A stretch of DNA of 64,000 bases from an uncultured Lachnospiraceae bacterium. Its GTDB lineage: Bacteria; Bacillota; Clostridia; Lachnospirales; Lachnospiraceae. How positions within the stretch are numbered: position 1 is the first letter of the stretch; every line of letters begins with the position of its first letter. Under the pieces are notes generated by a model. That model was not told the DNA's origin. It saw nothing but the letters and a program-made list of their open reading frames with translations, and made no database searches. Both the position numbers and the translations under genes were made by a program. The stretch lies in assembly GCA_902783375.1 (NCBI GenBank), contig CACZQN010000026.1, positions 1 through 64,000 of the forward strand, written 5' to 3'. This document shows positions 16,917 to 28,574 of the stretch, piece after piece.

Positions 16917-17846
16917 CTATTCTTCCACATAACCATGTTCAACCAGATACGTTCGCCAGATCTGGTAGCCCTCTTCGTTCAGATGAAGGCCGTCACCGGA
17001 GAGATTGGAGAGCAGGTAGCCCTCGGAATCTGTCAGAACCTCGTTGATATCAACGTAAAAACGGGTTTCACCATCGCAGATTCCCTTCAGTGCCTCATTC
17101 CGCTTCAGCACAACGGAATTCGGGAAGAGACGGCTGGAACTCTCTTTCCAGCGCGTTACCGGGATGATGGACTGGACAAAGATCTTGGCACCCGGCTCGA
17201 TCGCTTCGATCCGCCGGAGCGCCTGGTCATATTCCTGCGCGAATGTGATCGCGGAGTTGGTGGCGGAAGCAATATCGTTGACACCGATCATGACATAGAC
17301 TTTGGAATAGTTGCGGTTCCATAACGTCTGGGTGAGTGTTGAACCGGTGAATTCATCTGCCTGCGGATACTGAAACAGTGCATTCAGGCTGATTCCGGTC
17401 TTACAGTAGAAGCCGGACCAGTCAAAATCCCCATATACCTTCAGACCGACGGTTCTGGAATCACCGACGAACAGGGCATCGTTGAAATAGGATTCGGGAA
17501 CTTCTCCGAGAGCAGAAGCTCCATTTTCTTCATTGCCGACAATGATGTCTTCTTCAGGAATATACTCGTCGAGCGTCAATTCTTTCGCGCCTCTTCCGGA
17601 AGCACTTTTGTTTTCTCCGGATTCTCCTTTCTCAGAATCCTCTGTGTCTCCGGAAGGCTGCGTCTCGGGCGCATCGGGGTTCAGTTCACTGACAGCTGCG
17701 ACAGAGCTGCCGGATTCCCCGCCTGCATTCGGTATGACCTCGCGGCGCGCATAGAGCAGTACCGCAAGAACCACGATCCCCATCAGCAGAATCAGAATGA
17801 CGACCAGCATTCCTTTCAGAATTTCTTCAGTCTTTCTTTTCTTCAT
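16917..17846 (-). CDS. Membrane-anchored SGNH/GDSL-type hydrolase
   Basis: 309 residues. A basic N-terminus (MKKRKTEE) is followed by one membrane segment (GMLVVILILLMGIVVLAVLLY) and a Ser/Glu/Gly-rich linker to about residue 100. The SGNH domain then has block I LFVGDSRTVG (nucleophile Ser), YVMIGVNDI (block III Asn) and DGLHLNEEGY (block V Asp-His). It is probably an extracellular esterase acting on cell-wall polymers or glycans. The start at 17846 is the first ATG. A TTG at 17882 is in frame, but a promoter-like TTGTCA-N17-TATACT overlaps that extension. Confidence 0.88.
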   Translation of the reverse strand: MKKRKTEEILKGMLVVILILLMGIVVLAVLLYARREVIPNAGGESGSSVAAVSELNPDAPETQPSGDTEDSEKGESGENKSASGRGAKELTLDEYIPEEDIIVGNEENGASALGEVPESYFNDALFVGDSRTVGLKVYGDFDWSGFYCKTGISLNALFQYPQADEFTGSTLTQTLWNRNYSKVYVMIGVNDIASATNSAITFAQEYDQALRRIEAIEPGAKIFVQSIIPVTRWKESSSRLFPNSVVLKRNEALKGICDGETRFYVDINEVLTDSEGYLLSNLSGDGLHLNEEGYQIWRTYLVEHGYVEE

Positions 17847-18018
17847 AACGGCAAGTATAACACGTTTGCTGTAGTATGACAAGCGACGTTTTGAAACAAT
17901 TTTGTAACATTTAAGGAAATTAAAACAGATATTGCATTTTTATGCGTTATGTGGTATTGTTATGCAATCATAATTTAGTGATGTAACACACTAAAGCGTG
18001 TAATAAGGAGGAAAGAGC

Positions 18019-19548
18019 ATGACAACCAATATGTTTGTGGTCGTTGCCGTCATCGTTGCCTATCTGCTGGGGATGATGTGGATCGGCATCCGGTTCTCAA
18101 AGAAGACGGATACGACGGATGAATTCTACCTGGGCGGAAGAAAGCTTGGACCGCTGGTGACCGCGATGAGCGCAGAGGCCAGTGATATGAGCAGCTGGCT
18201 GCTGATGGGCATTCCGGGACTGGCTTACCTGACCGGTATCTGTGACCCGTTCTGGACCTGTATCGGTCTTGCAGTCGGAACGTATCTGAACTGGCTGATC
18301 GTGGCCAAAAGACTGCGGACCTACTCGCAGAAGATCAATGCCGTGACGCTGCCGGAGTTTTATGCAAAGCGCTACCATGATGACAGGCACCTGATCAGCC
18401 TGATCGCAGCGCTCCTGATTATCATTTTCTTTATTCCGTATACTGCCAGCGGTTTCTCCGCCTGCGGAAAACTGTTCTCGAGCCTGTTCGGCGTGAATTA
18501 CCATACGGCGATGATCATCTTCGCCATCGTTATCGTTGTCTATACGACATTCGGCGGATTCCTGGCGGCTTCGACCACCGACCTGATCCAGAGCATCATC
18601 ATGACGCTGGGACTGATCGTGATCCTCGGCGTCGGTACCTCGATGGCCGGCGGGATGGACAAGGTCATGGAAAATGCGAAGAGCCTCCCGGGGTATTTCT
18701 CTCTGAATCACACCTATAATGCGACGACGGGGACTGCCGTGCCATACAATGTTCTGACGATCGTCTCCATGATGGCATGGGGGCTCGGCTATTTCGGCAT
18801 GCCGCATGTCCTGCTTCGTTTCATGGGCACTGCGGATGCGAATAAGCTGTCCACTTCCAGAAGAATCGCGACGGTCTGGGTTGTGATCTCCATGGGCGTT
18901 GCGATGGTCATCGGTATCGTTGGCCTTGGCGCAACCAATGTCGGCGTGATTCCGGCCCTGGCAGGATCGGATTCGGAGACCATCGTGGTCCGGTTCTCCT
19001 CCCTGCTTGCAAGTCACGGAATCTTCCCGGCGATTGTTGCAGGTCTGGTTCTCGCGGGCATTCTTGCAGCGACGATGTCCACCTCCGACAGCCAACTCCT
19101 GGCAGCTGCGTCCTCGGCATCTGAGGATATCATGGCAAGTTTCTTCGGTGTCAAGCTATCGACCAGGCAGCAGCTGCTGGTGGCGCGTGTCACAGTCATC
19201 GCGATCGCAGTTATCGCCGTGATCCTCGCCAGTGATCCGAACAGCTCCGTCTTCAAAGTTGTCAGCTTTGCCTGGGCAGGCTTCGGAGCTTCATTCGGCC
19301 CGGTTACCCTGCTGGCCCTGTTCTGGAAGAAGAGCAACAAGGCCGGCGCCCTCGCCGGCATGATCACCGGCGGTGCGATGGTGTTTATCTGGAAATACCT
19401 GATCGCCCCGATCGGCGGCATCCTGAACATCTACGAGCTGCTCCCTGCCTTCGTGATCGCGATCATTGTGAACGTGATCGTGAGCCTGGCGACCGGCGGA
19501 GCAGATCAGAGCGTCGTAAAGGAGTATGAAGATGCCGTGAAAGCCTGA
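18019..19548 (+). CDS. putP: Sodium/proline symporter
   Basis: 509 residues of the sodium:solute symporter family with about 13 membrane segments. The N-terminal half contains DEFYLGGRKLGPLVTAMSAEASDMSSWLLMGIPG and the conserved segment LLRFMGTADANKL, both close to PutP. It imports proline with Na+, for osmoprotection or catabolism. The ribosome binding site is AAGGAGG. A promoter-like TTGCAT and TATTGT pair lies about 70-90 bases upstream. No proline dehydrogenase is nearby. Confidence 0.93.
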   Translation: MTTNMFVVVAVIVAYLLGMMWIGIRFSKKTDTTDEFYLGGRKLGPLVTAMSAEASDMSSWLLMGIPGLAYLTGICDPFWTCIGLAVGTYLNWLIVAKRLRTYSQKINAVTLPEFYAKRYHDDRHLISLIAALLIIIFFIPYTASGFSACGKLFSSLFGVNYHTAMIIFAIVIVVYTTFGGFLAASTTDLIQSIIMTLGLIVILGVGTSMAGGMDKVMENAKSLPGYFSLNHTYNATTGTAVPYNVLTIVSMMAWGLGYFGMPHVLLRFMGTADANKLSTSRRIATVWVVISMGVAMVIGIVGLGATNVGVIPALAGSDSETIVVRFSSLLASHGIFPAIVAGLVLAGILAATMSTSDSQLLAAASSASEDIMASFFGVKLSTRQQLLVARVTVIAIAVIAVILASDPNSSVFKVVSFAWAGFGASFGPVTLLALFWKKSNKAGALAGMITGGAMVFIWKYLIAPIGGILNIYELLPAFVIAIIVNVIVSLATGGADQSVVKEYEDAVKA

Positions 19549-19589
19549 GTGGACATCTCTGATCGGAAAGATAATCAAATAACAGGATA

Positions 19590-19648
19590 GAAAAAAGGCA
19601 ACCGCTTCAGCGAAGGATATCAGATCCTTGCTGAGGCGGCTGTCTTCT
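19590..19648 (-). terminator. Terminator of the NagZ-like gene
   Basis: A long imperfect hairpin (about 19597-19643, with GAAGGAT/ATCCTT inside). On the minus strand it is followed by a TTTTTT run (19591-19596). It sits between convergent putP and the GH3 gene. Confidence 0.7.
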
Positions 19649-19712
19649 GGTGTTTCCACACCGGTTGCAAAGGTACTTATCCACGCGAGATTCGCGCGGG
19701 CAGCTTTATGAT

Positions 19713-21431
19713 TTAGTTGATCGAGGTGAATCTTCCCTTGTACGGATCGATCGGGCTCTTGCCCTTGAATTCAGATTCGCCGCAGAGTTTCTCGACCAGG
19801 GTCTCGACAACGACGTTTTCAGAGGTGTAGGCATTGACATAGGTCTTGAATGCCGGTGCATCGGTGAGGAGGTACGGGTTGTCGATGGAAACCATCATCG
19901 TCGGGATATCCGAGATGAGATTCGGGATGGTGTTGCGGACGCCAGGCCAGGTAATTCTTGCAGCAGAATCACCACCGTTGGTCTGGATATTTGCAAAGTA
20001 GCAGATGACGTCGATCTGCTTTCTGAGATCAGCGATCTTTGCGCCGGCAAACTTGACCGGGACATCCGGGTTCTCGTTATCATAGAGCATGACGTTGAAG
20101 CCGCGCTTCTTCAGCTCTTCGACGAACAACTTGTGGTAGCCGAACTTCCGGTTGTGGTAGCCGCCCAGGTCGCCGAGAACGATCACATAGATGTTCTTCT
20201 GCTTCTCCGGATTCAGAGGAAGAACGCCCTCATCGTTTCTGACCAGGGTGATACCCTTGTCAGCGATCTCCTTCGCCTGTGCCTTGCCGGCCGGATCGTT
20301 GAAGATGTCGAGCATCTCAACCGGCGGAATCAGGGTTCCGTTCGCCTTCTTCTCGTGGAGGCCGATGGAAGCCTTCAGGCCGAGGATACGGGTGACTGCT
20401 TCATCGAGTCTCTCCGGAGTGATGATGCCGTCCTCATAGCCCTTCTTCATGAAGTCGAAGTCTTCTTCGATGTTGCGGTTGAAGAGGAAGACGTCTGCGC
20501 CGTTGGCGATGGAGAGCGGAACAGCCTTTTCACGCGGGCATCTCTCGGTGAAACCAACCATGGAGGAAGCGTCGGTGACAATCAGGCCGTTGAAGCCGAG
20601 CTTGCCGCGGAGCAGCTTCTCATGGAGATCCTTGTTCAGGGAACCGACCATAATCTCGTCGTCCTTGATATCCGGATTGAAATATCTGGAATATGCCGGC
20701 TGCATGATGTGTGCGGTCATGACGGAAGCAACGCCCTCGTCGATCAGACGGCCATAGATCATGCCGTAGGTCTTATCCCACTCCTCGACGGAGAGGTCAT
20801 TGACAGAAGCGATGAAATGCTGGTCGCGGAAGTCGCGGCCATCACCCGGCCAGTGCTTTGCGCAGGCGATCATGCCGCCGTCCATCAGGCCCTTCGCGAA
20901 TTTGGAGGTGAATTCAGCGACCATCTCCGGATCGTCGCCGTAGGAACGGACATTGACGATCGGGCTGTACGGGTTGTAGTCGATATCGGTGACCGGACCG
21001 AAATCCCAGTTTGCGCCGACTGCTGCAGACTCTTTTGCACACAGAAGACCAGCCTTGTAAGCAAGTTCCGGATCGCCGGTTGCACCGATCTGCATCTGGT
21101 GGCCGTTCGGCGTACCTTCCTCGATCATGTTCGAGGAACCACGGTCGAAGTCACCGCAGATCAGCATCGGAATCTCAAAGTGGTTCTGGAATCTTCCGAT
21201 CTTTTCTCTCAGCTCGGCAGCCGGAGTCAGACGGAAGAGCGCGCCGCAAGGCTGCATGCCGATGCGGTCCAGTTCTTTCATCAGTTCATCGATATCGCCC
21301 ATAGCAGCGAGACAGAAGAGCTGACCAAGTTTTTCGTTGGTATCCATGCCGGCAAGCGTCTTTTCTACCCATTCGATGGCTGCGTCATCCAGGTAGAACG
21401 GCTTTGCCTTCAGATCAACAGATAAAGCCAT
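19713..21431 (-). CDS. NagZ-like GH3 glycosidase
   Basis: 572 residues in standard GH3 order. Catalytic-domain markers are PMLICGDFDRGSSNM, SYGDDPEMVAEF, AKHWPGDGRDFRDQHF (the NagZ loop, with Asp where NagZ has the second His of KHFPGHG) and the nucleophile Asp in LIVTDASSM. The second domain (about 370-572) carries EIADKGITLVRNDEGVLPL. No signal peptide, so cytoplasmic. It could be a beta-N-acetylhexosaminidase or phosphorylase for cell-wall or dietary GlcNAc glycosides. The altered loop leaves specificity open. Confidence 0.87.
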   Translation of the reverse strand: MALSVDLKAKPFYLDDAAIEWVEKTLAGMDTNEKLGQLFCLAAMGDIDELMKELDRIGMQPCGALFRLTPAAELREKIGRFQNHFEIPMLICGDFDRGSSNMIEEGTPNGHQMQIGATGDPELAYKAGLLCAKESAAVGANWDFGPVTDIDYNPYSPIVNVRSYGDDPEMVAEFTSKFAKGLMDGGMIACAKHWPGDGRDFRDQHFIASVNDLSVEEWDKTYGMIYGRLIDEGVASVMTAHIMQPAYSRYFNPDIKDDEIMVGSLNKDLHEKLLRGKLGFNGLIVTDASSMVGFTERCPREKAVPLSIANGADVFLFNRNIEEDFDFMKKGYEDGIITPERLDEAVTRILGLKASIGLHEKKANGTLIPPVEMLDIFNDPAGKAQAKEIADKGITLVRNDEGVLPLNPEKQKNIYVIVLGDLGGYHNRKFGYHKLFVEELKKRGFNVMLYDNENPDVPVKFAGAKIADLRKQIDVICYFANIQTNGGDSAARITWPGVRNTIPNLISDIPTMMVSIDNPYLLTDAPAFKTYVNAYTSENVVVETLVEKLCGESEFKGKSPIDPYKGRFTSIN

Positions 21432-21578
21432 TGTAGGATTCCCCCTTTTCTGTAAATATACGAAGGACCGGCAATTTCCTGCCGGTCCACCATCATTGCC
21501 ATATGTTCAGTATACACGGAAAATACGCATCTGTCGATAGAAAATTGGTTATTTTGCACAGTAACCCTTCGGGAAGTT

Positions 21579-23153
21579 TTACAGCAGCGGTGCGAAGATG
21601 CGGAGGACACTCTGGCCGAGACGCATGGCGGCACCTTTTCCCGTATATTCCTCGGTGACATCCTCACAGAGCGGGAAGAGGTTGCTGAAATCCTCCCGGA
21701 TATCCCGGACGGCATCATTCCCATAGAGCAGAACCCCATCTTCAAAATGGTGGTAGAGGCTACGGTAGTCCAGGTTGATGGTCCCGCAGGCGGCAATCGT
21801 GTCGTCGACGACGCACTGCTTCGCATGGATGAAGCCGGGGACATATTCGTAGATATGGATGCCGGCGGATACGAGCGGACCGTAGTAGGAGCGTGTGACG
21901 CCGAAGATCAGCTTCTTGTCCGGGATCCGCGGGGTGATGATCCGGACATCGACGCCGCGCTTTGCCGCAAGGACAAAGGAATTGAGCAACTCATCGGTGA
22001 TGATCAGGTACGGCGTGGAGAACCAGGCGTACTTTTTGGCATAATTCAGCAGGTTCATGTAGACGATCTCGCCGGTATTCTCTTCATCGAGTGGGCTGTC
22101 CCCGTAGGGGCAGAGCACGCCGGTTGCCGGAAGCGCATCGGAGAGGATCGAGCGTGTGATCTTCGGTACGGACTGGAAATACGGCTTCATGTCAGTGAGG
22201 TCGCTGGCCTCGGAGGCATTCCACATTTCCAGGCACAGGGCGGTGAAGGTCTGAACCGCATCTCCCTCGATCCGCAGACCGGAATCTTTCCAGTGGCCGT
22301 AGGGGTGGGTGATGTTGAAATATTCGTCGGCGAGATTGAAGCCGCCGGTGTAGGCGATCTTCCCGTCGATGACCATGATCTTCCGGTGATCACGGTTGTT
22401 TAAGAAGACCTTCAGCATCGGAACGGTCGGATTGAAGACACGGCATTCAAAGCCGAGCAATTCCATTTCTTCGATGAAGCCCTTGTTGATGAAACTGACG
22501 CTCCCGACCTCATCATAGAAGATCCGGACCAGGACGCCGTTCGCTGCCCGTTCCTGCAGGACATCCTTGATCCGACCGAAGGCCGTCCGGTCCTCAATGG
22601 CGAAGTATTCGAGGAAAATGTATTTTTCTGCTTTCGCAAGGTCCGTCAGCATATCTTCGAGCGTATCGCACGGATTGCTGTAATAGTGCACGTTGGAATT
22701 CTCATAGGAAGGAAATCCGCAGTGGCTCTGCAGGTAGTGGAAGGTGCCGGCAGCGGCCGGGTCCACAGCCTGAAGATGATCGAGGGTCGGGATATTTTCC
22801 GGAAGAAGCGCTTTAACCTCCTTGTCGATCCGGGCATATTGCTTCCGCAGTTTCGTGGTCCAGCCGGAGAGGCCGAAGACCAGATAAAGCGGGATGCCGA
22901 GATACGGTGCTGCGAGAATGACGATGATCCAGGGCATCTTGATGGCGGCATTCTTCCGCTTGTTGTAGATGGCCAGCACCATGATCAGGGACAGGAGCGC
23001 ACCGGCTGCCTGAATCCAGACATACTTGCCTGCCAGGGAAAGGCCTAGCAGGACGATCCAGACATACTGCGAGAGCATGGAGAAGGCGACCAGCGCGAGA
23101 TGGACGATGTTGTTGCCTGTAGTTTTCGGCCTGCGCTTGTGTGTACGGGACAT
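21579..23153 (-). CDS. cls: Cardiolipin synthase
   Basis: 524 residues with two N-terminal membrane segments and two phospholipase D HKD motifs: NRDHRKIMVIDGKIAYTGGFNL (about residue 245) and GFIHAKQCVVDDTIAACGTINLDYRS (about 425). It joins two phosphatidylglycerols into cardiolipin at the membrane. The length is normal for Gram-positive Cls. The start is preceded by GAGAGGAG. It is transcribed alone, upstream of and on the same strand as the NagZ-like gene. Confidence 0.95.
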   Translation of the reverse strand: MSRTHKRRPKTTGNNIVHLALVAFSMLSQYVWIVLLGLSLAGKYVWIQAAGALLSLIMVLAIYNKRKNAAIKMPWIIVILAAPYLGIPLYLVFGLSGWTTKLRKQYARIDKEVKALLPENIPTLDHLQAVDPAAAGTFHYLQSHCGFPSYENSNVHYYSNPCDTLEDMLTDLAKAEKYIFLEYFAIEDRTAFGRIKDVLQERAANGVLVRIFYDEVGSVSFINKGFIEEMELLGFECRVFNPTVPMLKVFLNNRDHRKIMVIDGKIAYTGGFNLADEYFNITHPYGHWKDSGLRIEGDAVQTFTALCLEMWNASEASDLTDMKPYFQSVPKITRSILSDALPATGVLCPYGDSPLDEENTGEIVYMNLLNYAKKYAWFSTPYLIITDELLNSFVLAAKRGVDVRIITPRIPDKKLIFGVTRSYYGPLVSAGIHIYEYVPGFIHAKQCVVDDTIAACGTINLDYRSLYHHFEDGVLLYGNDAVRDIREDFSNLFPLCEDVTEEYTGKGAAMRLGQSVLRIFAPLL

Positions 23154-23348
23154 GTAGAAACTCCTCTCAAAAAGTTAACTATTCCGAATAATTACAGAAT
23201 TTTCGAATCTTTTCATGAATCGTGATGGTCTTCAGTATAGCATATTGACTGAAAATCTGCTACACTGGAAGAAGATACAATATTAGTTTTGTGTAACTAA
23301 CGGTAAAGTATTGTGCATCAGAGTCACTGCATTATTGGAGGAGAGATG

Positions 23349-25799
23349 ATGGAACGTAATCTTCTGGTTTATGAGAGAGAACATCTGGAGAGACTCCGGG
23401 GGATCCTCGGAGAGTGCACGGTTCTGCTGAAGGGGAATGGAGCTTTCCCGCTGGCGGAAGCCGGAAAGCTGGCGCTGTACGGCAGCGGTGCGCGCCATAC
23501 GATCAAGGGCGGTACCGGGTCCGGTGAAGTCAATTCCCGCTTTTTTGTCAATGTAGAGGAAGGTCTTGAGGAAGCAGGATTTCAGATCACAACGAAGGCC
23601 TGGCTTGATGGCTACGAGGAAGAGCTGGTAAAGGCGAAGAAGCAGTTCGTCAAGGATGTCAAGGCGCTTGCAAAAGAGCATCATACGATGGCAGTCCTGG
23701 AAGGTATGGGTGCAACCATGCCGGAGCCGGAGTATTCACTGCCGCTGACAGCGGACGGTGACGTGGCGGTCTATGTCCTTTCGAGAATTTCCGGTGAGGG
23801 CGGCGACAGAAAGATCGAAGGCGATATCCGGATGACGGAGACGGAGACCCGGGATATCCTGGCGCTCTCGAAGATGTTCCCGAAATTCATGCTGGTCATC
23901 AATGCAGGTGGTCCGGTCGATCTCTCCCCGGTGATGGAAGTGCCGAATATCCTGGTGCTCTCCCAGCTCGGTGTGGAGACAGGATCCTGCCTGGCAGACC
24001 TGTTGCTCGGGAAGGCGTATCCGTCCGGAAAATTGACCACAACCTGGGTGCCGTGGGAGAAGGTGCCGGCCATCGTTGAGTTCGGTAATCAGAATGATAC
24101 CCGCTATCGCGAAGGCATCTATGTGGGCTACCGGTATTATGACAGCGTCGGTGAGGATGTCCTATTCCCGTTTGGCTATGGAAAGTCCTACACTACATTT
24201 GAGGTTGCGCCTGCGGAACTTCTGCTTGCAGGCGAGCAGGTGACCGTCCGCACAAAGGTGACAAATACAGGATCTTTTGCAGGAAAAGAAGTGGTCCAGG
24301 TCTATGTCTCGGTTCCTGCCGGGAAACTGGATCAGCCGTATCAGACCCTGGCTGGGTTTATGAAGACACCGGAGCTGGCTCCGGGAGAGAACATCCTGGT
24401 GGACGTCGCATTTACCATGTCCTCTCTTGCCTCCTATGATGCAGCCGCTGCGGCATGGATTCTGGAAGCAGGGAACTATATCGTGCGCGTCGGCGCGGAC
24501 AGCAGGGATACCACTGTGATCGGTGCCGTCGAGGTGGAAGCGGAGGTCTGCGTCCGGAAGGTTAAGAATGCCTTCGGAACGGTGGATTTCACAGACTGGA
24601 AGCCGGAGAATGCGAGAACGATGGAAGCGCTGCCGGAGACAGCAACTGTGCTGAAACTGGATGCTGCTGTCATCGAGACAGAAGTGATTGACTACGACGT
24701 GGAGGACCCGATCGACCCGATCGTCCGCGGCTTCAGTGATGATGAACTCTGTCTGATGAATGTCGGTTCGTTCGACCCGAAGAAGGGAGCGCTCTCTGTC
24801 ATCGGCGATGCGAGTAAGAGCGTAGCCGGCGCAGCAGGAGAGACAACGGACCAGCTGAAGTTCAAGGGCGTTCCGGTCCTCGTCATGGCGGACGGACCTG
24901 CAGGACTGCGTCTGTCCCAGAAGTACGCAATGGATGAGAAAGGCGTGCACAGTATCGGTGAGACCATTCCGGCTACCATTGCAGACTGGCTTTCTCCGCC
25001 GGAGAAGTTCATCATGAGCCTGCTCTCCCCGAAGCCGAAGAAGAATGCCGAGATCCGCTATCAGTACGCGACGGCGATCCCGGTGGGAACAGCGATCGCG
25101 CAGAGCTTCAATCCGGATGTCGCGGTTCTGTGCGGTGATGTTGTCGGTGAAGAGATGGTCCACTTTGATGTACATCTCTGGCTGGCACCGGCCCTCAATA
25201 TCCACAGAAGCATCCGCTGCGGCAGAAACTACGAGTATTACTCCGAGGATCCGCTTGTATCCGGCGTGATGGCTGCAGGGATCACAAAGGGTGTTCAGGC
25301 ACATCCGGGCTGCGGCACGACAATCAAGCATTTCTGTGCAAACAACCAGGAACTGAACCGCTATATGAGCAATTCGATCGTCAGTGAAAGAGCGCTCAGA
25401 GAGATCTATCTGCGTGGATTCGAGATCGCAGTGAAGACTTCTCAGCCGCATGCGCTGATGACCTCCTATAACCTCCTGAACGGTGTCCACACCTCCGAGC
25501 GGCGTGACCTGACAACGGATGTCCTCCGCCGTGAGTGGGGATATCTTGGAATCGTCATGACCGACTGGGTGGTCAATGCGATGCCTTCGAAGGGCAATAC
25601 CCACCGCATGGCCCTCGCCGGACCGACCGCGGCAGCGGGCGGCGACCTCTACATGCCGGGAACCAAGAAGGATGTCGAGAATGTCCGCAAGCTCCTTTCA
25701 GAAGGCGGTATCACAAGAAAGCAGCTCCAGCAGAACGCAACCCGCGTCTACCGGATGGCGAAAAAGCTGACAGAAGAGATGAAGAAGAGCGAGGAATAA
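23349..25799 (+). CDS. GH3 beta-glucosidase-like enzyme with inverted domain order (second copy)
   Basis: 816 residues, cytoplasmic. As in the GH3 at 11.4 kb, the sandwich domain precedes a fibronectin-III-like domain (about 300-390) and the TIM barrel comes last: FKGVPVLVMADGPAGLRL, GRNYEYYSEDPLVSG, TTIKHFCANNQE, and the nucleophile Asp in LGIVMTDWVVN near residue 739. The two are clear but distant paralogues. Two adjacent ATGs exist. The second (23349) has the better 7-base spacing from GGAGG. It ends in a 20-bp perfect terminator shared with the GH1 gene. Confidence 0.9.
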   Translation: MERNLLVYEREHLERLRGILGECTVLLKGNGAFPLAEAGKLALYGSGARHTIKGGTGSGEVNSRFFVNVEEGLEEAGFQITTKAWLDGYEEELVKAKKQFVKDVKALAKEHHTMAVLEGMGATMPEPEYSLPLTADGDVAVYVLSRISGEGGDRKIEGDIRMTETETRDILALSKMFPKFMLVINAGGPVDLSPVMEVPNILVLSQLGVETGSCLADLLLGKAYPSGKLTTTWVPWEKVPAIVEFGNQNDTRYREGIYVGYRYYDSVGEDVLFPFGYGKSYTTFEVAPAELLLAGEQVTVRTKVTNTGSFAGKEVVQVYVSVPAGKLDQPYQTLAGFMKTPELAPGENILVDVAFTMSSLASYDAAAAAWILEAGNYIVRVGADSRDTTVIGAVEVEAEVCVRKVKNAFGTVDFTDWKPENARTMEALPETATVLKLDAAVIETEVIDYDVEDPIDPIVRGFSDDELCLMNVGSFDPKKGALSVIGDASKSVAGAAGETTDQLKFKGVPVLVMADGPAGLRLSQKYAMDEKGVHSIGETIPATIADWLSPPEKFIMSLLSPKPKKNAEIRYQYATAIPVGTAIAQSFNPDVAVLCGDVVGEEMVHFDVHLWLAPALNIHRSIRCGRNYEYYSEDPLVSGVMAAGITKGVQAHPGCGTTIKHFCANNQELNRYMSNSIVSERALREIYLRGFEIAVKTSQPHALMTSYNLLNGVHTSERRDLTTDVLRREWGYLGIVMTDWVVNAMPSKGNTHRMALAGPTAAAGGDLYMPGTKKDVENVRKLLSEGGITRKQLQQNATRVYRMAKKLTEEMKKSEE

Positions 25800-25803
25800 G
25801 CAA

Positions 25804-25846
25804 GAATACGACAGGGATGCCCCGCGGGGGCATCCCTGTCGTATTC
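25804..25846. terminator. Perfect bidirectional terminator between GH3 and GH1 genes
   Basis: GAATACGACAGGGATGCCCC pairs perfectly with the complementary arm ending in GTATTC, a 20-bp stem with almost no loop. It lies between convergent genes. Confidence 0.8.
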
Positions 25847-25892
25847 CTGTCTTGAAATTAACTGGTAACTCCACCGTTACCAAAAAGAATTC

Positions 25893-27735
<1,843 letters not shown>

Positions 27736-28560
27736 ATGGCACTGGTGAATTTTGATTTTCAGAGTGACTGCCTGAAGGGCAATACGGAGATTTCGGTGAT
27801 CCTGCCGGATAAGCCATGGGGGAAGAACCCGACCGAGTTTTACAGAAGCGGAAAGAAATATCCTGTCCTCTGGCTGCTGCACGGGACATTTGGCGATCAC
27901 AGTGACTGGGTGAGAAAGAGCAACATCGAGCTTTATGCATGTGAGAAGGATGTCATCGTCGTGATGCCGTCCGGCCTGAATGCGAACTATGCGAACTGGC
28001 CGAATTTCTCCCTCGGCTATAATATGTATGACTTCCTGTTTGACGAACTGATGCCGCTGATCTATGGCTGGTTCCCGGCTTCTGACAAGCGCGAGGACAA
28101 CTTCGTCGCCGGCCTGTCCATGGGCGGAAGAGGAACCTGCGTCTATGCATTTTCAAGACCGGAGAAGTTCGGCGGTGCGGCGATTCTGTCTGCCTGCCCG
28201 AGAAATGTGAAGACCATGGCCGAGGATGATCCGCGGATGTGGGAGCGGACGCTCGGCAGCATCGAGAACCAGGGCGGCCTCGAGAACTATCTGAATTCCT
28301 ATGAGAATTCCTGGGATATCCTCGATAAGCTGGTGGAGGAGAAGGCAGACCTGCCGAAGCTCTACTTTGCCTGCGGCGAGGACGACATGCTCTATAAGCC
28401 ATATATGATTTTCAAGAAACACGCCGAGGAAATCGGTCTCGACGCAAAGTTTGAGGAAATTCCGGGCTATCGCCATGAGTGGCGCTTCTGGGATCTCACC
28501 ATCGAGAAGGCCATGAACTACTTCGGACTGACCAAAGAGGACGGAGGCAATCCGTTCTGA
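27736..28560 (+). CDS. Alpha/beta-hydrolase esterase (tributyrin/acetyl-esterase type)
   Basis: 274 residues, putative esterase family (EstA/FrmB-like). Features: YPVLWLLHGTFGDHSDW (oxyanion loop), VAGLSMGGRGT with nucleophile Ser near residue 120, an acidic residue in FACGEDDMLY, and the final His in PGYRHEWRFWD. No signal peptide. It probably removes acyl groups from imported sugars. The ribosome binding site is AAAGGAGAG. YitT begins 14 bases after its stop. Confidence 0.9.
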   Translation: MALVNFDFQSDCLKGNTEISVILPDKPWGKNPTEFYRSGKKYPVLWLLHGTFGDHSDWVRKSNIELYACEKDVIVVMPSGLNANYANWPNFSLGYNMYDFLFDELMPLIYGWFPASDKREDNFVAGLSMGGRGTCVYAFSRPEKFGGAAILSACPRNVKTMAEDDPRMWERTLGSIENQGGLENYLNSYENSWDILDKLVEEKADLPKLYFACGEDDMLYKPYMIFKKHAEEIGLDAKFEEIPGYRHEWRFWDLTIEKAMNYFGLTKEDGGNPF

Positions 28561-28574
28561 ACAAAGGAACAACC

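Noticed and set aside
17847-18018. Riboswitch in front of putP
   Set aside because: Only a promoter-like pair and a small ACACACT/AGCGTGT inverted repeat are seen; no known aptamer core.
19650-21425. A 591-codon open frame antisense to the NagZ-like GH3
   Set aside because: No recognisable features; the minus strand holds a full GH3 with catalytic motifs.
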